Part shown: piece after piece, positions 16,085-27,941 of the stretch | Layout: each line of letters begins with the position of its first letter | How positions within the stretch are numbered: position 1 is the first letter of the stretch | DNA from: Imbricaverruca yamaguchii | Taxonomy: Eukaryota > Arthropoda > Thecostraca > Neoverrucidae | Direction: 5' to 3' | NCBI GenBank assembly: GCA_034440575.1 | Contig: JAOTOL010001633.1 | Coordinates: 744,001-808,000, forward strand | Length of the DNA: 64,000 nucleotides | Made by a program: the position numbers and the translations under genes | Notes under the pieces: generated by a model | Database searches by the model: none | Seen by the model: only the letters and a program-made list of their open reading frames with translations | Told to the model about the DNA's origin: nothing

Positions 16085-16865
16085 CACGAGTGTCGATTTT
16101 TTAAAATATCATTGGGGGGGGGGGGCGAAGTGTACTGGATCCCCCGAACCAAAAAGTTATCGGATTTCACCCACTATATTTTCAGACCTCAATAATTCTG
16201 AGTTTTATTTCACGATGTGTATGTTTATGTTTTTTTTCAACATCCTCGCCAACGGGAAAATCGTCCAGTAACAGATGAAGGCACATAAGCAGAAGAGCAG
16301 TGTACTGTGCATAACAACATAAAAACTGTGAGTAGTAGCATGCGACTACAGTGTCATACAGTATACTCGGGTCCATCGTCATCGTGACTGTCATCCCAAT
16401 CATCGGCGTCATCGTCATCGTCAACCTAACCGCCGCCCTCCCCTCACTCCAAACACCAACAAGCACACAACGGCTTAAATAAAATATTTCTGGGCCATAT
16501 GCAGGCTAAACACACTGGCCTTGATGGAGCATCGGAGCACATTCGGCCTGAGCTGTGATGACGATGGGTGAAGGTACTTCCTTTGTGCCTAGCATTAGGG
16601 AGGGACGAAGCCAACGTTCTGGTGGGACGAGTTCAGGGTCGGGAAGTCCACTATCTAAGCCTGATCCGTTTGTTTACAGTACAAAATATGATGGTTAACA
16701 TCAACTAAGTTATCCATGTAGCATGGCGTGTTTCTTTTTCTTCCTTTAGCTTTCTTACCAGGATAAAAACAGCATAGGTTATTGGGTGGGGGGATCAGCA
16801 TTGTGGGCCAAGATCGACATTGGTGGGGGCATGGCCCTCACAAAAGGATACAAATCGACACCCTG
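16085..16865 (-). mobile_element. hAT-type MITE (family R1), copy 1
   Basis: 781 bp ending in AAATCGACACCCTG and starting with the decayed inverted counterpart CACGAGTGTCGATTTT. The 8-bp flanks GTGTGGGG and GTGCGGAG agree at 6 of 8 positions. It is the reverse orientation of the 18185-18917 copy: TTGGCGAGG/CGACGATGAC-type blocks, CCCTCACTCCAAACACCAAC and ATAAAAACAGCAT occur in inverted order. It is non-coding; the CA-start terminal repeats and 8-bp duplication point to hAT, which is an inference from termini alone. Confidence 0.8.
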
Positions 16866-16869
16866 GTGC

Positions 16870-18176
16870 GGAGGGTAAACGGCGTGATTGTCTGATGGTG
16901 TGAAGAGTACACAGCGTGATTGTCTGATGGTGTGAAGAGTACATAGCGTGATTGTCTGATGGTGTGAAGAGTACACAGCGTGACTGTCTGATGGTGTGAA
17001 GAGTACACAGCGTGACTGTCTGATGGTGTGAAGAGTACACAGCGTGATTGTCTGATGGTGTGAAGAGTACACACCGTGACTGTCTGATGGTGTGAAGAGT
17101 ACACAGCGTGATTGTCTGATGGTGTGAAGAGTACACAGTGTGATTGTCTGATGGTGTGAAGAGTACACAGCGTGACTGTCTGATGGTGTGAAGAGTACAC
17201 AGCGTGACTGTCTGATGGTGTGAAGAGTACACAGCGTGACTGTCTGATGGTGTGAAGAGTACACAGCGTGACTGTCGGGTGGTGTGAAGAGTACACAGCG
17301 TGACTGTCTGATGGTGTGAAGAGTACACAGCGTGACTGTCGGGTGGTGTGTAGAGTACACAGCGTGACTGTCAGGTGGTGTGTAGAGTACACAGCATGAC
17401 TGTCGGGTGGTGTGAAGAGTACACAGCGTGACTGTCTGATGGTGTGAAGAGTACACAGCGTGACTGTCGGGTGGTGTGAAGGTTACACAGCATGACTGTC
17501 GGGTGGTGTGAAGGCTGCACAGTGTGACTGTCTGATGGTGTGAAGAGTACACATTGTGACTGTCTGATGGTGTGAAGAGTACACAGCGTGACTGTCTGAT
17601 GGTGTGAAGAGTACACAGCGTGACTGTCAGGTGGTGTGAAGAGTACACAGCGTGACTGTCGGGTGGTGTGAAGGTTACACAGCATGACTGTCGGGTGGTG
17701 TGAAGGCTGCACAGCGTGACTGTCTGATGGTGTGAAGAGTACACAGCGTGACTGTCGGGTGGTGTGTAGAGTACACAGCGTGACTGTCGGGTGGTGTGAA
17801 GAGTACACAGCGTGACTGTCGGGTGGTGTGAAGAGTACACAGCGTGACTGTCGGGTGGTGTGAAGAGTACACGGCGTGACTGACGGGTGGTGTGAAGAGT
17901 ACACGGCGTGACTGTCGGGTGGTGTGAAGGTTACACAGCGTGACTGTCGGTGGTGTGAAGAGTACACGGTGTGACTGTCGGGTGGTGTGAAGAGTACACG
18001 GCGTGACTGTCGGGTGGTGTGAAGGCTACACAGCGTGACTGTCGGGTAGTGTGAAGAGTACACAGCGTGACTGTCGGGTGGTGTGAAGGCTACACAGCGT
18101 GACTGCCGGGTGGTGTGAAGAGTACACGGCGTGACTGTCGGGTGATGTGAAGAGTACACAGCGTCACTGTCGGATG
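16870..18176. repeat. 32-bp minisatellite between two inverted MITEs
   Basis: About 41 copies of a 32-bp unit with core GGTGTGAAGAGTACACAGCG. Two main unit types occur, one with TTGTCTGATGG (clustered at the left end) and one with CTGTCGGGTGG (clustered at the right end). Isolated unit-like sequence also lies outside both MITEs (16038-16084 and 18918-19000). The minus-strand frames of up to 353 codons are artefacts: all three frames of the 32-bp unit are open. Confidence 0.95.
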
Positions 18177-18184
18177 GAGTGAAG

Positions 18185-18917
18185 CAGGGGTGTCGATTTG
18201 TATCCTTTTGTGGGAGCCATGGCCCAACCACCCAACCAATGTTGACCTTGCCCCCACCCAATGTTGGTTTTGTCCCACAATAATCTATGCTGTTTTTATG
18301 CTGATAAAAGTGGTAAAGGAAGAAAAAGAAAAGCACCATGCTACATATAAAATTAGTCGATGCTAACCAGCATATTTTGTAATGTATAGAAACGGATTAG
18401 GACTTCCCAACCCTGATAGTTTTAGATAGTGGACTTCCCAACCCTGAACTCTCCCCACCAATACGTTGCCATTGTCCCTCCCTAATGCTTGGCACCAAGG
18501 AAATGCCCTCACCCATCATCATCACAGTCCAGCCCGGCTGTGCTCCTATGATTTTATTTAAGCCGTTATGTGTTTGTTGGTGTTTGGAATGAGGGGAGGA
18601 TGACGGTAACGTTGACGATGACGATGATGAAGACATGGACCCGAGTACGCTGTATGACACTAGTCGCATGCTACGACTCAAAATTGTATGTTGACATGTA
18701 CGGCGCACTGCTCTTTTGCTTATGTAACTTCACCTGTTACTGGACGATTTTCCCGTTGACGAGAATGCTGAATAAACATGAACATACACATCGTCAAATA
18801 AAAATAAGAATTATTGAGGTCTGAAAATATAGTGGCCGAAATCCGATAAGGTTTTGTTGGGGGGGGGGTCCAGTACACTTCGCCCCCCCCAATGTTTTCC
18901 AAAAATCGACACCCCTG
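18185..18917 (+). mobile_element. hAT-type MITE (family R1), copy 2, best preserved
   Basis: 733 bp with terminal inverted repeats CAGGGGTGTCGATTT / AAATCGACACCCCTG and 8-bp flanking duplications GAGTGAAG and GACTGAAG (7 of 8). The target is the 32-bp minisatellite. The internal part has a GATGAC-rich tract, a GGACGATTTTCCCGTTG block and a G tract followed by a C tract near the 3' end. No transposase frame. Confidence 0.88.
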
Positions 18918-19079
18918 GACTGAAGGACATACAGCGTGGCAGGTGAGTGGTGTGGAGGAAACACAGCGTGACTGTCGGATGGTGTGAAGGCTACATAGCC
19001 CGGCAGAGCGGTATTGGGCGCCGTGCCAGTGTTTCCTCCAGTCAGAGGCGGCATGGCGGCAGCAGCACGTGCCACGGCC

Positions 19080-19285
19080 AGGAGGCATACGCGGCTCCCA
19101 GCCACAGGTCAGGAACACCTCCGGGGCATAGGTCAGCAGGAGCTCCGGATCACAGGTCAGACGGGGCACTGGGTAGCAGGTCGGACGGGACTCCGGGTCA
19201 CAGGTCAGATATTTATCTGGTCTGTGGTCAGGTGGGTTTCTGGACCATGATTAGATGTGGCTCTGGATCAGATTAGGTGTGGGCT
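19080..19285. repeat. Degenerate minisatellite of about 25 bp
   Basis: About eight copies of a unit with CACAGGTCAGACGGGACTCC-like sequence (variants GCATAGGTCAGCAGGAGCTCC, GTAGCAGGTCGGACGGGAC). It follows directly on the last 32-bp minisatellite-like units. Confidence 0.75.
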
Positions 19286-20251
19286 CTGATTTGTGTCGCA
19301 AGTGAGGGAGGAAAGTTGATCTCATTCGAATTATTAGCATCACTATAATCATGTTATAAGCAACCTATTGCGCATGACATTCACATACCTACAGAAAAAT
19401 GTCTGGAATTATTTAATGGATCACGAACGATTACTTAGCACGTACTCTTACTGTCCACACGAAAATGGTGCTCTGCGATACTCAGATTGGCAACGTTGAT
19501 AATTTCAAATGACGTCTATTTTGATGTCGCTAATACCTACTAGTGCATAACCCTTAATTGTCTGTTCTCCCTGCGGACCCTAATTCTATGTCATCTCTGG
19601 GTGACCTTAGACCTTGGTGTTCGCACTCACTATGGGTTGCGAGATCGGTTCCTAGCGCGTGCAAGGATGCCGTATTTACCTGTGACATTATTGTGGAGAG
19701 GGGCGGAAGAAAGCTAGCCTGAATGTCTTGCTTTTATTATATAAGTATCGATGTCCTATCGTAGATCCAGATTTAGAGAGAGCGAGAGAGAGAGGGAGAT
19801 AGTCCTCTTTAGGATTACTGCCAAACGTTTTAATGCACACTTTTATTTAGAAAACGGGAAGAAAAAGAAAGCAGCTGTCACATGCTTCACTGAGAGTAAT
19901 TGCGTTTTAGTTTTATTTTCATTATATAGCCACTGTGATGCAGTTCATCAAACAAACATGTATTGTGCAGGTTTTGTTGAATATGACTGTGAGCTAAACG
20001 TTGATAATCTTCTTGCTTCTGGATTCAATTGATCCTATTATCTTCCGTGTCTCTTCGTTGTTTGTGTAGTATTTCACCGTAGTACATGATGGTCAAGATT
20101 ACATTAACACACAGGACATCTCCGTATTTTATCGACGTTTCGTCGTCACCTAAAACATTTTCAAGATGGTCTGTTGGGAAAGTCACATTGATGAAATATA
20201 CACACTTGACATTGATGTTTTGGGTGACTATTCGCGCGCGTTATGTGAGTG
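19286..20251. other. No gene recognised
   Basis: A 93-codon frame (19751-20032, +) lacks recognisable motifs. A CGACGTTTCGTCGTC motif followed by ACATTTTCAAGATGG near 20130 resembles a phrase near 27195 and may mark a retroelement end; this was not established. Confidence 0.3.
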
Positions 20252-20336
20252 GGCTATGGCAGGGGCGTCGCCACCGGGGGGGGAATTGCCCCCTCCCACT
20301 ACGGTGACACTGGGTGGCGCCGCCCCCTGAAATTTG

Positions 20337-21235
20337 AGGAGGCCCCCAGGACGAAAAGGAGGTCCACAGGACGAAATGGAGGCCACCAAGACGAAATAGA
20401 GGCCCCAGGACGAAAAGGAGGCCTCAGGACGAAAAGGAGGCTCCCTGGACGAAAAGGCGGCCCCCATGACGAAAAGGATGCCCCCAGGACGAAAAGGAGG
20501 CCCCCAAGACGAAAATGAGGCCCTCCAGGATGAAAATGAGGCCCTCCAGGATGAAAAGGAGGCCTTACGACGAAAAGGAGGCCCCCACGAAGAAAAGGAG
20601 GCCCCCAGGAAGAAAACGAGATGCTACAAATTAATGGCCTCCAGAAGGAGGCCCATAATTTGAAAAAGAAGTCACCAAGGAGAGGGTAGGATGCCCCAGA
20701 AATTAAGAGAGTGCCAAACACTGACACGGAGGCCCCCAGGACGAAAAGGAGGCCCCAAGACGAAAAGGAGGCCCAGGACGAAAAGGAGGCCCAGGACGAA
20801 AAGAAGGCCCAGGACGAAAAGGAGGCCCAGGACGAAAAGGAGACCCCCAGGAGGAGAAGGGGGCCCCAGGATGAAAAGGAGGCCCCCGGGACGAAAAGGA
20901 GGCCCCCATGACGAGAATGAGGACCCCGGACGAGAAGGGGGCCCCAGGATGAAAAGGAGGCCTCCGGGACGAAAAGGAGGCCCTGGGACGAAAAAGAGGC
21001 CCCCAGGATGAAAAGGAGGCCCCCAGGATGAAAAGGAGGCCCCCAGGATGAAAAGGAGGCCCACAGGACAAGGATGCTACAGGGCCAAAAGGAGGCCCCA
21101 GGACGACAAGGAGGCCCTGGGAAGAAAAAGAGGCCTCCAGGACGAAAAGGAGGACCCAGGACGAAAAGGAGGACCCATGACGAAAAGGAGGCCCCTAGGA
21201 CGAAAAGGAGGCCCAGGAAGAAAAGGAGATTCTAC
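20337..21235. repeat. 20-bp minisatellite inside the giant element
   Basis: About 45 units close to GGAGGCCCCCAGGACGAAAA, with 17-22-bp variants. It recurs at 21690-21760 and in increasingly altered form downstream. Frames with RTKRRP-like peptides (+) or FSSWGPPFRPG-like peptides (-) are repeat translations. Confidence 0.93.
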
Positions 21236-24027
21236 AAATTATGGGCCTCCAGGAGGAAGCCCATAATTTGAAAAAGAAGTCACATACGGGAGGGTAGGAG
21301 GCCCAATAAATCAAGAGAGTGCCAAAAATTGGCACGGAGGCCCCCAACATTGCAAAGGAGTCTCAATACGGGAGGGGAGGCCCAAGGAAATGAGAAGAGG
21401 CCCTAAGCCGGAAAAGAAAGACAGTGGATATGATGTGAGGTTTCTGAACAGGGACGTCGCCACCGGGGTAGGGGCAGCGGGGAAGTCGTTTTCACCCCTT
21501 GCCTTGCGACTTGGGGGGACACCCACTGTAATTTTAGGAGGCCACTATCCGGAATTGCATAGGACAAAAAGGTGAGCAAGAAGCCCGATGGGACAGGAGA
21601 TGATGCTGTCAAGGAGGATCCAAGACTGACAACGAGGCCCCCAGGAAATATAATCAGGTTCCTATAAGAGACATAGAACAGGGATTGTGAGGAGGCCCCC
21701 AGGACGAAAAGGAGGCCCCCAGGACGAAAAAGAGACCTCCAGGACGAAAAGAATGCCAACGAGAAGGGCAAGAAGCCACCCAAGGTTATACGAGAAGGGT
21801 TCCGATGGGTGGCAAGATATTCTTAATTTGGAAAACGAGGCTCAAAAGATGGAAGATAGGAACCCTACAATAGAAAATAATGAAAAGAGATATTTATCCG
21901 GACGCAAAAGGGGGCCCCAAGATGGTTAAGGTCCCCCTAGGAATGAGAGAAGACCACTAAGACCAGGCAGATGAGGCCCACATTTTGCAAGACGAGTACC
22001 CTAGAAGAGAAGATTTGGGACTAGGACGCAAAAGCAACCTGCTGAGAGGATAATGAGGCTCAAAACACAGACGAGGAGGCCTTCAAAACGTGAAAGGAGT
22101 CCCATAATTTTAAAAAGGAGTCACCTAGGGGAGGGTATAGAAGGCCCCAGAAATCAAGATATTGCCAAAAATTGGCACGAAGGCACCCATAATTGCAAAG
22201 GAGGCCCCAATACGGGAAGGGAGGCACCAGCAAATGAGACGAGGCCCTAAGACGGAAAAGAAAGTCAGTGGATATGAGATGAGGTTTCGGAGACCCAAAA
22301 ATAGGCACCAAAACGAGTAAGGTTTCACCAAGATAGAAAAGGATGATACAGAGACATGACAGGAGGCACCCAATTCGGAAGAGGACGACACAAGATTGGA
22401 AATAAGACCCATGATGAACGAAGAGGCCCTAAAATTGGGAAAAAAAGGTCATCGTATAAGAGAGATAGCTCCCAGGCGGAAAAGAAGGCTCTTAGATGGC
22501 CAAAAAGGCCCCCGGGAAATAACAAGGCCACTGAGATAGGAATGGTTGTGTATAATTTGGAAGAGGAGGAACCTGGGAGACAAGAGGAGTCCACCAGGAG
22601 ATAAGATACCGCCCTTAAGATGGGCGAAGTTCGAATCAAAACGCAGAGCAAGAGGTCCCCAAGACGTGAGAGGAGGCCCCTAATTTGAAAGAAAGGACTC
22701 TAGAAGAGAAATGAGGGCCCTCCCGGACTCGAGAGGAGTCCCCAAAAAGGAGTAGGTCTCCAGTACCGAATGATGGCCCGAAGGCCGGAAATATTTCCAA
22801 GAAAATAAGAGGAGGCCCTTAAGATGGGAGTGGTAACAGGTATGAATGGGTGTGAGTTTCCAAAATTGAAGATTCCCTCAAGACTGGTAAGGCTTTGCTA
22901 GGATAAAGGAGGAGGCCCACGAAGTGTGGCAGGAGGCTCCTAATTTGGCAGATAATGCCCCTAGGACATGAGAGGAAGCCCCATTCCATGGTGAAGGGCC
23001 CCAGGATGTAAGACGATGTAAGAGAGGGCCCTTCAAGACTAATGAGGAGGACATTGAATATGGAGGAGGGTAGGACATAAGACATTGAAAACCGGTAAAG
23101 AAGCTCCAGGAAATGAAGCGAGATAATTATAGCGCGAGATGAGGCCTAAAATTTGCAAGAAACCCCTAAAAATTGTAGAAGTCGTGTCGGGGCCTCTGAA
23201 AATCACGCTGAGCCTGGGTGTACCAGAAACTTACGACCGGACCATGAAAATCAATATAGTGGCACGACAGGTCATACCATTCCACAACAGTCTCATTGGG
23301 ACAAAAACAAATGAAACCGGAGCAACGAAAAACACTCCGGACATGGATCCAACTCTGAAAAACACACACAAAAACAAACAAGAAGCACAAAAGCACTCCA
23401 ACTCTGGGGCAAACAATGACTCCAAAAAAAAACCAAAAGACCCCCAAAAAGTGTCCAGGCAGCTAAAGCTCGCGCTAGGGATCCAAGCAAATGACGTCGG
23501 GGCCCAAAAGATAACATGGGACTATATAAAAAAAACTAGTCGCAGCCATTGAAAATCACTCTGGAGGCCCAGAAGGGCGCACCGGGCCCCAAAAGTTGCA
23601 GCTACTCCAAAAACCAATTCTTAACCGGAATGTCACTCTGGGACAAAAACATACTCCTTCAGTAGCCGCAGTGGGATATCAAAGGGGCGAATGCCCCCTC
23701 TATCCTGAGAGGCATAAGCTCCCAAGAATCGTACCGGGGCTCCAAAACTCGCGCTGGGGCCACCAAAATTCGCGTCGGTCCACTAGAATTGGCGCAGGGG
23801 TCTCCAAATAAGTACTTCGGGTCCCCGAAAACTCGTTCCAAGGCTCGAAAACTTGCAATAGTAACCGTCAAAATCGCGTTGGGTAACAGCATAGTACAAC
23901 GCTTCCCACAAACTCGAATCTGTTCCCAAAATATCGCGCTCGGGACCCACAATTCCCATCGGTAGTCCCGTCGAAGCTCCTCAAAATTTGCGTCTAAGCC
24001 CACGCGTAAAAACAGCGTGACCACAAA

Positions 24028-25888
24028 AACCGAATCGGTATCCGAAAAAAATCAAGCTGGAGCCCTCCAAAATAAGAATAGATTCAACAAAATAAATGTC
24101 CGGTTAAAATGGCTCTGAAGAACCGAACATGCTACCAGACGCCTTCACAAATTGCGTATGGCAATGAAAAATCTACCGTATTTAAAAAAAAATCGAGGTG
24201 AGATGCAAAAACGTGGCGCCAGGAAGTCGAAAATAAGGCCGGGATTCGGACTTTACAAAAAGAAAAGATCCACAAAAGTCGCACTAAGCCCAGAAAACTG
24301 GCGTTGGGTCCCAGGAACCACGCGTCTGGGCGCGATAAATCGCGTTGAGAATAAGAAGCACCTCACCGAAGCCACAAAATCGTACTGAAGCACCACAAAT
24401 GTACGTCCGAAACCCATAATAAACACAACAGGAACCTAAGAGAACAATGGTGGCCGACAATACAACTGGCCCTCCAAAACGCACATAATATCCCAAAAAG
24501 CGACAGGGCCTTAACACATGCTTTGCAGCCATAAATAAACATACCTGGACCTACAAAAAAAATACACAAGAAGCTCTTAGGGCACACAGAGGTCATACGG
24601 ACGCACTAGGGCCTGAAAAAGAGTCTGGGGCCGCAAATGGGAACGTGGTTCCACAGCGAGCAAAAGCACCGGGCGTTAAATGAAGACATCGGGATCTTTG
24701 AAAACGCCGACACGTACAAAAATCATCCGTGCCAGAAACAAAGCAACAACACACTAAAACGAGGATGGTTTTACAAAATGCATTAGACCGCACCGCAGAA
24801 AGACACAGAGGGTCCAACAAAGAACACTGAGGAAGGGCCTCGGTTCGATAGCCATTCTGTGAGGATAGCAACAAAGACATCAGGTGCATCAAAGCTGAGC
24901 GGAATCTGCACTTCATAACTACCACAAAACGTGGGAGGTAGGGAATTAATGATCGGATTTAATTGCTCGACTTTTTGCAGCGAACGCCCATACTAAGCAT
25001 TCCAGGACGTCAAATATAGCGCAAGTCTGTCACGTGGCAGTAATTACCAAAAGGCAAAAAGCCTAGCAGAAACTGTAGCATCGCACGAAGTGTGGCGAAT
25101 ACGCCGAATGCGCAAGATGAGTGTGCACGTGCACGGACGTTGACTTCGTGGCGACCGGGTGATATGAACTGGAATGCCTGAAATTGGGAAATTTGATATA
25201 TAAAAGTGATGTGTAATATATTTTAAATTCAAGTTAGGGGTTTAATACATTTTCTCCTGCTCGTTTCAGGGTTTTGTTGCGTTTTGTGCAACGAGGATAT
25301 TTTTACATGTCGGGTCGTTTACGAAGGTGCATCAAGTTAGCATGGTCCCTGCGTGCCTCGAGAGCTTCCAGTATATTTTTGTTTAAAGCTCCATGCATGT
25401 TTATTTAGGGCTGCAACGCATGTTTTGAGGCCCTGTCGCTTTTTGGGAGATTGTGTGCTCCAGAGCGTCAGTTGTTTTTTTCGGCCCTGTTGTGCTCTTG
25501 GGGTCCTGCTGTGTTTATTTGGAGCTTCTAGCGCACATTTGTGGGCGTTCGGTTTTGGGGCTTCGGTGCGATTTTTCTGTGTCCCAGCCTCACTTATCGC
25601 TCCCAGGCGCGTGGTATTGGTTACCCAACGCCAGTGTTCTGGGCTCCATGCTATTTTTGTGAATCTTTTCTCATTTTTTTAAATCTCAAAAGTCCGAATT
25701 CCGGCCGACATTTTGAGACCCTGGCACCATGTATTTGTATCCCATCTCGATTTTTCGAGATTCGGTTTTTTTTTCGGCGGCGTACACAAATTGTGAAGTC
25801 ATCTGGTACCGACCCTGATATGGATTTTTGGGAATCCCTCCTTTTTTTGGAGGGCTCCAGCTTGACATTTTAGGATACCGATCCGGTT
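24028..25888. repeat. Large imperfect inverted repeat inside the giant element
   Basis: The left arm (about 24028-24600) and the right arm (about 25263-25888) are reverse complements at moderate identity: GGTATCCGAAAA...CAAGCTGGAGCCCTCCAAAA against its reverse near 25840-25885, and GCGACAGGGCCTTAACACATG against the reverse near 25420-25440. Peptides HVLRPCRFLG on opposite strands show the same relationship. The spacer is about 660 bp. Confidence 0.75.
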
Positions 25889-26789
25889 GTTGTGGTATGG
25901 GTGTAATTTCAGCAGTGTGAGTTGATTTATCAAGGGATACCAAAATAAAACCGTAGAATTTGGTGGGGGTGTTAGTGTTGAAATCCAACGAATCAGGAAA
26001 GATAGTGGTAGATTAAGCCCCTCCACAGGAGACTTTAGTTGATCACTAATCATTTCATTTCGATAGGTCTCCTTTGGCAAAATTACGGTCGAAATCCCAG
26101 ACGCGTGAATTCATTCGCGAAGAATTTGTTATTTTGACTTATTTGAGAGGTGCCTAGCAGCCAGCATCAAATGTTAGAAAAATTCTCAAATTTATAAGAT
26201 TCCGATCAGAAAACCAATGTAACACACTTCTTGTTGTCACCTTCGCAAAATTATCGTCCTATGACTGAGAAATGATCGCTTGAGCTTTGCTTAGGGCATC
26301 AAGCTGGTGGTAATAAACAACAGTAGTGATGAATCTAGCTATATTCAGTTATTCTTGGAGGACATAACTGTGGGTTGATCAATGGGAGGTACCTGAAAGA
26401 TATGCTTAGCATCAGCTTCGCTGCAAGATTTTCTTCCACTGCAAGGCTAGCGGGAAGATTCTTCTGTTCGAAAAAGCATTGAGACGTTGGTTGGTTTTGA
26501 CACTTGGGTATTTATCCACATATTACTTATTTATACCTTGGTATGTCCCAGTTTTCAGCGAAAAAAAATATATTGCTTTTGCGTGTTGAGTAAATAATGC
26601 ACCATGCCAAGAACAAACAGTACATTAATATGAAATGTGTCCCAGTCCCGAACCATATCAAGGGCCTAAAAACAATAGGAGGCCTTAACGCAATGGAGAC
26701 CCCTTTTCGGGGAGCAGGAGGCCCCCTTTCGATCTTGCCCCCTGGAAGAATTTCGTGGCGACGCCACTGGGCTATGGAAGTACAGGAAA

Positions 26790-27240
26790 TTTACATTTAC
26801 AGTATTACACTGCAAGATATGTCACCGTGGGGGGGGGGGGGTAGCTGCCCCTCATAGAGTTTGAGTATTCCGTGCGCGTTGATTTGTATGTTGATGGCTG
26901 CATCTATGTGTGTGATGTATATTGCCTCTAGGTCAATAAGACTTCGTTTGTTGTGGTTGGTTGGGAGTATTTCGTGTTTTCTACACGTAATTTCCTTGTC
27001 AGCGCTGTGTTGTCATATGTATATATTGGCAGGATATCTTCTTTTACACATTCACTGTCGAAGAAAACAGCGCATTTTACTTTATCAAGTTTTCTGCCGA
27101 GGTTTTCGATTGATCGCACTGTTTGCTTCGTTTCGTTAGAGAGCTGGTAAATTATTTCACCAAGTGACATGTATAGTTGTATTCGGTTATTGACGTTTCG
27201 GATTCAAGCATCAATCCATTTTCAAAATCAACGCTCTGCA
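26790..27240 (-). mobile_element. Possible Penelope-like element remnant
   Basis: On the minus strand, positions about 26860-27000 translate to a segment with HEILPTNHNKRS, LEAIYITHIDAAINIQI and GILK, resembling the C-terminal part of a GIY-YIG endonuclease as in Penelope-like elements. Nearby is GACGTTTCGGATTCAAGC. No RT or full GIY-YIG domain was seen. The assignment is tentative. Confidence 0.3.
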
Positions 27241-27940
27241 CAATGCAAATAAACGCACACAAGTATACTTTAAAATGAATTGGCACTGGTTTCAAAAATG
27301 AATGAATTAGCACTGATTAAAATGAATTGGCACTGGTTTAAAAATGAATGAATTAGCACTGATTAAAATGAATTGGCACTGGTTTCACACGAGCTATTCT
27401 TGCAACATCATCTCCCATTTCGTCGATTATTGAAGGGCCACTCACACAAACAAGTATGTTCTCATCTGAACTATTTGCGATGCACATGGGGCACTGGATC
27501 AAATTTACATCCCGACGTTTTACCTTTCTCGAATTAAGAAACACACGAGCAAGAACACCAACCAGACATACATTGTACAAACAGACATTGTGCCCATTAG
27601 TCTGCCGGTGCTTTCATTGCCCGTTACAACCCAAATATCTTCCTGACTTGCAGAAAGAATCATCGAACGAAAGCCCCTATACCTTAGAATGGACACATGT
27701 AGATGATGAACCAGAAATTGTGTGCGTGATGTGTATACCAGACTATGCATTGCATGAACATGAAAACTGGAAGTTCGCATTATAATCAAAATATAATGGC
27801 TGAGCGCTCTGCCGCCATTTGATCATGCACCTCGTTAGAGTATCGCTGGGACATCTGACGTCAGCGAACGGCTGAGCTGGCAGACTGGTGCATTTCGCGA
27901 ACTGACATTTGGCGAGCAAACATTTCCGTTCACTGTTGCA
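27241..27940. other. Short repeats and unassigned frames before the long exon
   Basis: AAAATGAATTGGCACTGGTTT plus ATGAATGAATTAGCACTGATT alternate two to three times at 27272-27385. A + frame (27456-27785) and a minus frame (27353-27580, with LIQCPMCIANSSDENILV) overlap; neither is recognised. The tract ending in TTGCAG at 27941 is a good acceptor for the following exon. Confidence 0.4.
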
Positions 27941-27941
27941 G

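Larger units (their letters stand above)
20260..26769 (+). mobile_element. Giant non-autonomous hAT-type element, 6.5 kb
   Basis: The termini are CAGGGGCGTCGCCAC and GTGGCGACGCCACTG (one mismatch as inverted repeats), with perfect 8-bp flanking duplications GGCTATGG at 20252-20259 and 26770-26777. There is no transposase. The interior is a chain of degenerate repeats of about 20 bp: clear GGAGGCCCCCAGGACGAAAA units at 20337-21230, becoming diverged toward 23 kb, then CCCCAAAAATCGCGCTGGGG-type units. A second element start (CAGGGACGTCGCCACCGG) near 21454 suggests nesting or internal duplication. The terminal motifs and target duplication identify a DNA transposon; hAT placement is by termini only. 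Confidence 0.85.

Noticed and set aside
16779..18339. Minus-strand frames of 353, 322, 184 and 177 codons with HTPSDSHAVYSS-like repeats
   Set aside because: Translations of the 32-bp minisatellite in three frames.
20249..21271. Lys/Arg-rich (+) and Pro/Phe-rich (-) frames resembling collagen-like or basic proteins
   Set aside because: Translations of the 20-bp array inside a DNA transposon.
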